Shown here one piece after another: positions 1-5,090 of a stretch of DNA of 5,090 bases. Numbering within the stretch: position 1 is the first letter of the stretch; each line of letters begins with the position of its first letter. The stretch spans positions 1-5,090 of the forward strand of contig JAEZZE010000028.1 in assembly GCA_023418755.1 (NCBI GenBank). Reading direction: 5' to 3'. The translations under genes were made by a program, and so were the position numbers. Source of the stretch: Bacillota bacterium. GTDB lineage: Bacteria; Bacillota; Bacilli; Paenibacillales; Paenibacillaceae. The notes below the pieces were generated by a model. The model did not search any database. It had not been told where the DNA came from and was given only the letters and a program-made list of their open reading frames with translations.

Positions 1-649
1 GCGTAAAGAAGTTGTTCAGACACGTAATGAAGTTCACGATACATACGGTCGCCAGCGCCGGGCGGAGCAGCGGCAGCGTCACATAATACAGCGACTGGAA
101 AAAGCCGCAGCCGTCGATCGAAGCCGCTTCTTCGATGGAAACCGGAATATCCTTGAGATAGTTTTGCAGGATCAGAATCGTAAACGGTAAAATGCCGCTA
201 ATGTACAAAACAATCAGACCGGTATACGTATCGTACAAATTCACATAACGTAGAAAGTCATACAGCGGACGCGCGGTGACGATGTCGGGAATGAGCATGG
301 ACGCCAGCAGAAATGCCGCCGCAAGCGTTAACCACCTGCTCTTAAAGCGAGCGAAGCTGAAGGCCGCCATGACGGAAATCATCATCCCGACGAGAATCGA
401 AGCCCCGACAATGATCGCCGTGCTGCCGATTTTCTTCATCAGGCCTACGTTGTCGATCAAATACTTGTAGCTGTCCAGCGTCGGATGAAGCGGCCAATAT
501 TTGATCGGCTTGGAGAACAGTTCGCCCGCCGGCGTAATGGAGGAAATGAAAATCCACCATAACGGAAACAAGATGAGAAACGCCACAACGACTGCCAGCA
601 ACCACTTGAATCCGTGAACGATCAACGGGCGTGTAAACTTGGATACCAT
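1..649 (-). CDS. Sugar ABC transporter permease, MalG/CUT1 type (partial, C-terminus beyond left edge)
   Basis: This is an inner-membrane subunit of a carbohydrate-type ABC importer, probably pairing with the permease encoded just upstream to form the translocation channel. The first 216 residues are visible with no stop. Family members are about 275-280 residues, so roughly 60 are missing at the edge. The N-terminus has a short basic cytoplasmic tail and a membrane segment at about residues 15-36 (KWLLAVVVAFLILFPLWWIF). Further hydrophobic segments lie near 76-98, 108-122 and 142-162. The diagnostic EAA loop, which docks on the ATPase, runs from E174-A175-A176 through G180 to L192-P193. The ATG at 649 is chosen because AAGGAG (659-664) lies 9 bases upstream. 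That site overlaps the TAA stop of the preceding permease (663-665), and the gap between the genes is only 13 bases, so they are co-transcribed and likely translationally coupled. The fold and role are secure; the substrate is not readable from the sequence. Confidence 0.93.
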   Translation of the reverse strand, partial: MVSKFTRPLIVHGFKWLLAVVVAFLILFPLWWIFISSITPAGELFSKPIKYWPLHPTLDSYKYLIDNVGLMKKIGSTAIIVGASILVGMMISVMAAFSFARFKSRWLTLAAAFLLASMLIPDIVTARPLYDFLRYVNLYDTYTGLIVLYISGILPFTILILQNYLKDIPVSIEEAASIDGCGFFQSLYYVTLPLLRPALATVCIVNFITCLNNFFT

Positions 650-662
650 ATTCGTTCGCTCC

Positions 663-1538
663 TTAATAATCGACGCGTTTGGCGGCCTTCATGCTGAGAC
701 CGCTGAGCAGGGCCATTACGATAAAGAGAACGACGGCGATCGAAGCGGCATAGCCCGTATTCAAGTTCGTGAAAGCCTCCGTCGTAATCCGATAAGCAAT
801 GAGCGCGGTACTCTCTCCCGGCCCCCCGCTGGTCATCGCGTAAACGACGTCGAAGGAAGTAATTCTCCACATCGTGAAGAAGATGCTAAGCACCCATATA
901 TTTTTCGAAAGCAGCGGCAGCGTGATGCGGAAGAAGGACCGGATCGGCCCCGCACCGTCGATTTTGGCCGCTTCGTACATGTCCGAAGGGATAAATTGCA
1001 AGCCGGCGAGAATGAGAATGGCGAAGAAAGGCAAGTCTTTCCATAGATCGACGGCAATGACGGCATAGCGGGCCGTATTCGTATGAATGAGCCAGTCCAT
1101 GCTGAACGACGGGTTAAACCAGCGTACGAAATCGTTGATCAAGCCATAATCGTTGTTGAACGCCCATTTCGAAGCCATGGCGATGACGACCATCGGCATC
1201 GCCCAAGGCAGCAGCACGATCGTGCGCAGCAGCTTCTGGGCTTTGATCTTCATGTTCAAAATAAGCGCTAATGCAATGCCCAATACAAGATGCCCGATCA
1301 TCGACCCGACCACGAAAATGACCGTAAACTCAATCGAAGTCAGCATCTTGGAATCGTGAAACATATCGACGTAGTTGCGGAAGCCGACGAATTCGTGCAG
1401 CCCCCGAAGCAGCTTAATATCGTAAAAGCTGACCCGAAACGTCTCGAGAATCGGATACACGGTAGTGAACAATCGGATCAGCAGCGCCGGGAGGACAAGG
1501 ACCCAAGCCAGGGTCAAATATTTTTTGCTCAAGTACAT
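663..1538 (-). CDS. Sugar ABC transporter permease, MalF/UgpA (CUT1) type
   Basis: This is a 291-residue integral membrane subunit of an ABC sugar importer, a normal length for the family. Membrane segments are readable at about residues 10-31 (AWVLVLPALLIRLFTTVYPI), 70-95, 104-124, 158-180, 210-228 and 263-285. The EAA coupling loop begins E189-A190-A191, has G195, and ends L207-P208. The start at 1538 (MYLSKKYLTL) is preferred to the longer in-frame ATG at 1706. The motif AAAGGAAAGG (1548-1557) sits 9 bases before it. The extension also encodes an arginine-rich, non-hydrophobic stretch across the intergenic hairpin and overlaps the end of the lipoprotein gene. It lies 128 bases downstream of the lipoprotein gene and 13 bases upstream of the second permease. 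Together with these it forms a binding protein-permease-permease operon. The substrate is not determined; sugar is inferred from the family. Confidence 0.95.
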   Translation of the reverse strand: MYLSKKYLTLAWVLVLPALLIRLFTTVYPILETFRVSFYDIKLLRGLHEFVGFRNYVDMFHDSKMLTSIEFTVIFVVGSMIGHLVLGIALALILNMKIKAQKLLRTIVLLPWAMPMVVIAMASKWAFNNDYGLINDFVRWFNPSFSMDWLIHTNTARYAVIAVDLWKDLPFFAILILAGLQFIPSDMYEAAKIDGAGPIRSFFRITLPLLSKNIWVLSIFFTMWRITSFDVVYAMTSGGPGESTALIAYRITTEAFTNLNTGYAASIAVVLFIVMALLSGLSMKAAKRVDY

Positions 1539-1615
1539 GGCAAAGCGCCTTTCCTTTGGAGTATCGATGCGAGCGTCGGTCCGCCGGCAAGCCGAGGATG
1601 ATCCAATCGCCGCAT
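1529..1615 (-). other. Possible 28-codon small ORF in the lipoprotein-permease gap (speculative)
   Basis: An ATG at 1613-1615 follows GGAGG (1623-1627) by an ideal 7 bases and opens a 28-residue reading frame starting MRRLDHPRLAGG. It ends with TGA at 1529-1531, after running 10 bases into the permease gene in another frame. The GGAGG lies almost wholly in the arm of the hairpin at 1594-1626 and the ATG in its loop, so the structure would hide its start. The peptide has no recognisable signal, membrane segment or domain. It may be chance, or a coupling device that carries ribosomes to the permease start. Confidence 0.2.
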
Positions 1616-1642
1616 CGATCATCCTCCGGCCGATTTGCTTGC
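1587..1642 (-). repeat. Hairpin between the lipoprotein and permease genes
   Basis: A perfect 10-base inverted repeat, GAGGATGATC (1594-1603) against GATCATCCTC (1617-1626), encloses a 13-base loop. A further 6-base pairing, GCAAGC (1587-1592) with GCTTGC (1637-1642), lies outside it across an asymmetric internal loop. No T-run follows on the transcribed strand, so it is not a standard intrinsic terminator. It sits 25 bases after the lipoprotein stop. Such hairpins after binding-protein genes commonly protect the upstream mRNA or limit downstream expression, giving more binding protein than permease. That role is inferred here. Confidence 0.7.
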
Positions 1643-1666
1643 GGAACCGCGCCTGCCGAGCCTGCC

Positions 1667-2959
1667 TTATTTGTATCTCTCGACGGCCTCCTGAGCCTTC
1701 GCGCAAAATTCGTCCAGCGTAATTTTGTCTTGAATGTAGTTCTGGAAGAGCGTGCCCATCTCGGAGATGAACTCCATCGTCTGCGGAAGCATCGGACGGC
1801 CGCGAACTTCGCTTGTTTGTTGAATCTGCGTGTACACTTCCTTAATGTCGCCGGATACCTCTTCGTTGGCGGCGGCATCGGCTCTTGCCGGGTATTTGCC
1901 GAAGTGTTTCCAACCGCTCAACTCGCCGTCCACGCTCGCCGCATACTTCAGGAACTTGACCGCCGCTTCCTTGTTTTTGGAGGACGAGTTCAGGACAAAG
2001 CTCCACGAATCGGTGAAAATGCTGCGCTTGGCGAATTGCGGCATGTTGATCATATGGATCTGATCTTTGCCGTAACGGCCCGCTTGCTGATAGTCCGTTC
2101 CGGTCCCCCACATCAATACCATCCCGTATTTGCCGTCGATGAACTTCTGGTTCATCTGCTCGTACTTGTCGGCGATCTGATCGACCGGCGTGACTTTCCA
2201 CGTGTTCGCCATATCGTACATGAACTGAACGGCTTTGCGGCTGCCCTCGTTGGTCCAGTCGAAGTAGTCTCCGCCGAACAGGTTCACGAAGGTCGCGATC
2301 TCGTTGAACACGTACGTCTTTTCCCAAGATCCGCCGTAGCCGTATTGTCCGTCTTTCGTAGCGGCTTTCATAAACTTGACGAAGTCCTCTTCGGTCTCGA
2401 TCGAGGTCATGCCCGCTTCATCGAGCTTCTTCTGATCGACCCACAGGCCCAGGTAGCCGGAGTAGCTCGGCACGCCGATCACATCGCCCTTGGACGAGGT
2501 CAGCATGTCTTCCATGTAGCCTTTCGGAAGCTGACTGTAGATATCCTCGGTCAATACGGTGTCTTGCAGCGGCTCCAGCCAGTTGGCATTTTTGAAGGAA
2601 GTCGCCATCTCGTCGTTCACTTCCAAAATATCGACCGAGCTGTCGCCCGACGACAGAATGGTCGAAACCTTCTGCTGGCGCGTATCGGAATCGGTCGGAG
2701 CGGCTACCCAGTTGATCTTGACGCCGCTTTTCTCCTCCGCTTCCTTCAGCCACTCCTGGAAGCCCGGCTTGGTCGACTGAATCGTGTAGAGCGTAATTTC
2801 ACCCTGCCCGTCCGATTTGCTCTCGGAGCTGGATGCGGGGCTCGACGAAGCGGCTCCGGTGCCGGACGAGTCCTTGTTGGAGCCGGAGCCCGAACAAGCC
2901 GATAACAGGACGGCAAATGCCGTGATCGTTGCCAAAACAAAGGATGCTGACTTTTTCAC
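1667..2959 (-). CDS. Extracellular solute-binding lipoprotein of a sugar ABC transporter (SBP family 1)
   Basis: This is a substrate-capture protein anchored to the outer face of the membrane, delivering solute to the two downstream permeases. It has 430 residues from the GTG start, typical of family 1 binding proteins. A lipoprotein signal peptide is clear: K2-K3, a hydrophobic core at residues 5-19, then lipobox L-S-A-C with the acylated cysteine at C22. A Ser/Gly-rich spacer follows (about 23-52). The mature domain starts near E54 (ITLYTI). Family-like stretches are VIGVPSYSGYLGLWVDQKKL (about 160-179), the FIDGKYGMVLMWG region (about 273-285), and DSWSFVLN followed by KNKEAAVKFLKYAAS (about 317-342). 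The start is taken as GTG 2959, not ATG 2980: AGGGAG (2969-2974) stands 9 bases before the GTG, while the ATG has no good site and would place residues before the signal sequence. It is first in its operon, with a hairpin after its stop. The ligand is unknown; an oligosaccharide or plant-polymer fragment is a guess from family and context. Confidence 0.93.
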   Translation of the reverse strand: MKKSASFVLATITAFAVLLSACSGSGSNKDSSGTGAASSSPASSSESKSDGQGEITLYTIQSTKPGFQEWLKEAEEKSGVKINWVAAPTDSDTRQQKVSTILSSGDSSVDILEVNDEMATSFKNANWLEPLQDTVLTEDIYSQLPKGYMEDMLTSSKGDVIGVPSYSGYLGLWVDQKKLDEAGMTSIETEEDFVKFMKAATKDGQYGYGGSWEKTYVFNEIATFVNLFGGDYFDWTNEGSRKAVQFMYDMANTWKVTPVDQIADKYEQMNQKFIDGKYGMVLMWGTGTDYQQAGRYGKDQIHMINMPQFAKRSIFTDSWSFVLNSSSKNKEAAVKFLKYAASVDGELSGWKHFGKYPARADAAANEEVSGDIKEVYTQIQQTSEVRGRPMLPQTMEFISEMGTLFQNYIQDKITLDEFCAKAQEAVERYK

Positions 2960-2968
2960 GTCTATTCT

Positions 2969-2974
2969 CTCCCT
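2969..2974 (-). promoter_or_regulatory. Ribosome binding site that fixes the GTG start of the lipoprotein gene
   Basis: AGGGAG on the minus strand lies 9 bases before GTG 2959. An in-frame ATG at 2980 sits just ahead of this site, so the site would fall inside the gene if that ATG were used. Nothing like a ribosome binding site precedes 2980. This makes GTG the better start and gives a standard lipoprotein signal peptide. Confidence 0.75.
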
Positions 2975-3030
2975 TTTCATTTTGAACTTCGCGGCGAACC
3001 CGGAAGGTCCGGTGCGCTTCGTACAACTCA

Positions 3031-3036
3031 AGTATA
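3031..3036 (-). promoter_or_regulatory. Probable -10 box of the transporter operon
   Basis: On the minus strand the sequence reads TATACT, 5 of 6 to consensus, about 72 bases before the GTG start of the lipoprotein gene. At a 17-base spacing the -35 position reads TATTTT, which is poor; a better TTGTAT is 20 bases away. A good -10 with a weak -35 is typical of promoters that need an activator, which fits a neighbouring AraC-type regulator. The expected start is near 3024, giving a leader of about 65 bases with two small hairpins (3000-3012 and 2988-2998). Confidence 0.45.
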
Positions 3037-3100
3037 GGAGAGCCGCAAATCCGAAAATACAACTGATATTGATCAAAAATGTGTAAGATTGTGAGGTGTA

Positions 3101-3129
3101 TTGAACTTTAAAAGCGGCGATGTTAGACT
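3101..3129 (+). promoter_or_regulatory. Probable sigma-A promoter of the kinase-regulator operon
   Basis: TTGAAC (3101-3106) and TAGACT (3124-3129) are separated by 17 bases, matching the -35/-10 consensus at 4 of 6 positions each. Transcription would start near 3136, leaving a leader of about 26 bases with the AGGAG site at 3150-3154. The placement and spacing support it. No start site has been mapped, so this is a prediction. Confidence 0.55.
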
Positions 3130-3161
3130 GAAAGCCAAATTCCGCAGACAGGAGAAGCGCT

Positions 3162-4970
3162 ATGAGAATCCGCAGCAGCATCCGGTACAAGCTGAGCGTT
3201 TTTCTGTTGATTTCCATCATCCTTCCGATCGCGGCCTCCATCTTCCTTTCCTTCTTCTACACGAAGCATTCCCTGAAAGAGGACGCCGTCCGCGAAAATT
3301 CCAATATCGTCCATCAGGGCGCGACCAGTCTGATGAGCCAGCTGCAACAGATGAACAATCTCTCCCTGTCCGTCTATACGAACGTCCATGAGGCGAGCAG
3401 TTTGTACAACATCCTGAATCGCGGCAGAAGCGATTTCATGGTGGAACGAAACCTCTACTCCGGCCTGCACGCCATCGAGCAATCCGCCAAGGAAGTTCAG
3501 CAAGTGTACTTGTATTCCGATCTGGCCGATCAGTCTTACTTGCTCATTAACGGTTTTCTGAAGCGCGATGTCGGCCAGGCGGGCCTCGAAGGGCATTTCG
3601 TTCAGCCTCTCAACAAGGACGATCCTTATTTCGAGCCGCCGCATGTCTCCCACAATTACGGCATGGAGGAATTTCCCTACAGCCCGGTCAACACGGTGCT
3701 GACGATTCATCGTCCGGTGTACCGAGCTCCGTTGAAGGAGCGCATCGGGGTATTGTCTATCGACTTCAAGCTGGATATGCTGCGCAACCTGAGCGATATG
3801 CTGTATGACAAAGGCAACGAGCATCTCTATTTGCTGGACGATACCGGAACGACGGTCTACTCCTCCGAGACCGAGTGGATCGGGCAGAAACCGCCCCATA
3901 GCTGGCTGCTGCACGCACGCTACAACCTGTTTCAATCGGGCTATTTTGACTGGGAGGAGGACGGGTTTCACGGGATCGTGATCTATGAGAAATTCGAGCT
4001 GCTCGGCCGGGTGTGGACGATTGCCAAGCAAATTCCGAACGACTACCTGTACTCCAACGCCTCGCGCGTGCTGCAGATCAATATGATTTTGCTGGTGTCG
4101 TTTCTGTTTGTCGCCATCGCCGCTACGCTGTTCGTCTCCGTCAAGCTGACCGCGCCGATCAAGCGGCTGACCGAATCGATCAAGAAAATCAAGCTGGGCA
4201 AGCTGAAGCTCGACATCGTCCCGGATCGCAGCGACGAGGTCGGCGTGCTCGGCCATACGATCAAAAACATGGTCGACACCATCGACAATCTGATCATGCG
4301 CGAGCTTCGGCTGGAGCTGGCCAACAAGAACAATCAGCTTAAGGCGCTGCAAGCGCAGATCAATCCGCATTTTATATACAATACGCTGCAGTCGATCGGC
4401 TCCGTGGCGCTGCACCATCAGGTGCCCAAAATTTACGAGCTGACCTCCTCACTCGGAGCGATGATGCGCTATAACATGAACACGGAAGAATCCGTGGTCC
4501 CGCTGTATAAAGAAATTTCGCACGTCGGAGCCTATTTGGAGCTGCAGAAGCAGCGTTTCAAAGATCGGCTTAGCTTCCAAGTGCGGACAGACGAGGCCAA
4601 TCTCGCGTTCAAAATGCCGAAAATGATTTTGCAGCCGTTGGTGGAAAACTGCTTTAAGCACGGCTTTGAGAATAACGGCGGCCCGCTTGAGATTACGCTT
4701 GCCTGTCAGAGCGACGACGAAGCGCTGCGAATCGTCATCGTAGATAACGGCTTGGGCGTCCCGCCCGAACGCCAGCGACAGCTGGCCGAATCCATTGAAC
4801 AAGGGGAAGCCGACGGCGATTCGGACGGAAGCATCGGCCTCATCAACGTCATCTCCCGGCTGCGGCTGTACAATGGAGAGGAGTCGCAATTGCTCGTCCG
4901 CAATGCGGAACCTGCCGGCTTCTCTGTCACATTAGTTATACCCGTGAGAAAGGAGGGGGCATCCGCATGA
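3162..4970 (+). CDS. Sensor histidine kinase, YesM type (membrane, HAMP, His_kinase PF06580, HATPase_c)
   Basis: This 602-residue transmembrane kinase senses an extracellular signal and should phosphorylate the regulator encoded next. Visible order: basic N-tail; membrane segment 1 at about 11-33; an extracellular region at about 34-304, of the size of the dCache-like sensors in this family (an inference, no motif read); membrane segment 2 at about 307-328; a HAMP linker at about 329-380 with D358-E359-V360-G361; the kinase core with QINPHFIYNTL and phospho-acceptor H403; then the ATPase domain. That domain shows N-box PLVENCFKHG with N496, G1 box DNGLG (528-532) and G2 region GSIGL (556-560). 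All key residues are present, so it looks active. The G2 motif reads SIGL where GIGL is more usual, a tolerated variation. The ATG at 3162 follows AGGAG (3150-3154) by 7 bases. The stop overlaps the regulator start. The gene is divergent from the transporter operon, which is probably its target. The ligand is not known. Confidence 0.95.
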   Translation: MRIRSSIRYKLSVFLLISIILPIAASIFLSFFYTKHSLKEDAVRENSNIVHQGATSLMSQLQQMNNLSLSVYTNVHEASSLYNILNRGRSDFMVERNLYSGLHAIEQSAKEVQQVYLYSDLADQSYLLINGFLKRDVGQAGLEGHFVQPLNKDDPYFEPPHVSHNYGMEEFPYSPVNTVLTIHRPVYRAPLKERIGVLSIDFKLDMLRNLSDMLYDKGNEHLYLLDDTGTTVYSSETEWIGQKPPHSWLLHARYNLFQSGYFDWEEDGFHGIVIYEKFELLGRVWTIAKQIPNDYLYSNASRVLQINMILLVSFLFVAIAATLFVSVKLTAPIKRLTESIKKIKLGKLKLDIVPDRSDEVGVLGHTIKNMVDTIDNLIMRELRLELANKNNQLKALQAQINPHFIYNTLQSIGSVALHHQVPKIYELTSSLGAMMRYNMNTEESVVPLYKEISHVGAYLELQKQRFKDRLSFQVRTDEANLAFKMPKMILQPLVENCFKHGFENNGGPLEITLACQSDDEALRIVIVDNGLGVPPERQRQLAESIEQGEADGDSDGSIGLINVISRLRLYNGEESQLLVRNAEPAGFSVTLVIPVRKEGASA

Positions 4971-5090
4971 AGGTGCTGATCGTAGACGATGAACAGGACG
5001 TAAGAGATTCGATTCGGCTGCTCGTCAACTGGGGCGAATTCGGAATTACGCGCATTTTGGAGGCTGCCGACGGTGCGGCGGCGATGGAGC
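4967..5090 (+). CDS. Response regulator, receiver domain start (partial, YesN/AraC type likely)
   Basis: Only the first 41 residues are visible before the right edge. They read MKVLIVDDEQDVRDSIRLLV and then a NWGEFG stretch. This is a response-regulator receiver domain: beta strand 1 (KVLIVDDE) with the acidic pocket pair D7-D8, then helix 1. The phospho-acceptor aspartate, expected near residue 55, lies outside the window. The W-x-E-x-G pattern after helix 1 is common in YesN-type regulators, which carry a C-terminal AraC-family DNA-binding domain. That domain is not visible here, so the output type is inferred from the kinase partner. The ATG overlaps the kinase stop (ATGA, 4967-4970). AAAGGAGG (4949-4956) lies 10 bases before it, inside the end of the kinase gene, so translational coupling is expected. 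The likely role is to activate the divergent transporter operon. Confidence 0.92.
   Translation, partial: MKVLIVDDEQDVRDSIRLLVNWGEFGITRILEAADGAAAME

Noticed and set aside
1587..1642. Intrinsic terminator after the lipoprotein gene
   Set aside because: The stem is strong, but no T-run follows it on the transcribed strand, and the permeases downstream clearly belong to the same unit.
1539..1706. N-terminal extension of the first permease to an ATG at 1706
   Set aside because: It overlaps the lipoprotein gene end and encodes arginine-rich sequence across the hairpin. The start at 1538 has a proper ribosome binding site and gives the usual family length. The in-frame ATG inside the hairpin arm directly abuts GGAGG with no spacing.
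1556..2905. Long plus-strand open frame (449 codons) opposite the lipoprotein gene
   Set aside because: It is antisense to a well-supported lipoprotein gene, has no recognisable domain and no good start context. Such frames arise by codon bias in G+C-rich genes.
3037..3110. Catabolite-repression (cre) operator in the divergent region
   Set aside because: I looked for the TGWNANCGNTNWCA pattern. The TGATATTGATCA-like words lack the central CG and symmetry, so no site can be supported.
2960..3241. N-terminal extension of the lipoprotein frame upstream to an ATG at 3241
   Set aside because: It would run across the control region into the kinase gene and put about 90 residues before a clear lipoprotein signal peptide. 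It also lacks a ribosome binding site.
3123..4418. Long minus-strand open frame (431 codons) opposite the kinase gene
   Set aside because: It is antisense to a kinase with all catalytic motifs intact. The product is rich in Gln, Val, Asp and Arg without a domain pattern, as expected for a reverse-frame shadow.

Overview
The window looks like a piece of a Paenibacillus-type (Bacillota) chromosome. The DNA is moderately G+C rich. The ribosome binding sites are strong and purine-rich (AAGGAG, AAAGGAGG). The gene set is a sugar-type ABC importer next to a YesM/YesN-type two-component system, which is typical of that group. The genus assignment is inference, because no rRNA or other marker gene is present.

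Layout: two divergent transcription units share one 202-base control region (2960-3161). The leftward unit starts with a substrate-binding lipoprotein (2959 to 1667). After a 128-base gap with a strong hairpin comes the first membrane permease (1538 to 663). Thirteen bases further on is the second permease (649 leftward), which is cut by the left edge. The rightward unit starts with a membrane sensor histidine kinase (3162-4970). Its stop codon overlaps (ATGA) the start of a response regulator (4967 onward), which is cut by the right edge.

How it fits together: the lipoprotein captures a solute, probably a mono- or oligosaccharide, outside the membrane and passes it to the permease heterodimer. 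No ATPase gene is visible. In Bacillota such CUT1-type importers often borrow a shared MsmX/UgpC-type ATPase encoded elsewhere. The kinase has a large extracellular domain between two membrane segments and a His_kinase (PF06580)/HATPase_c core. It probably senses the same or a related solute and, through the adjacent regulator, controls the divergent transporter operon. The transporter promoter has a good -10 but no good -35, which fits activator dependence. The kinase promoter looks like an ordinary sigma-A promoter.

Nothing here is clearly a new system. The most interesting local structure is the hairpin between the lipoprotein and permease genes. One arm holds a Shine-Dalgarno sequence and the loop holds the ATG of a possible 28-codon ORF that runs into the permease start.
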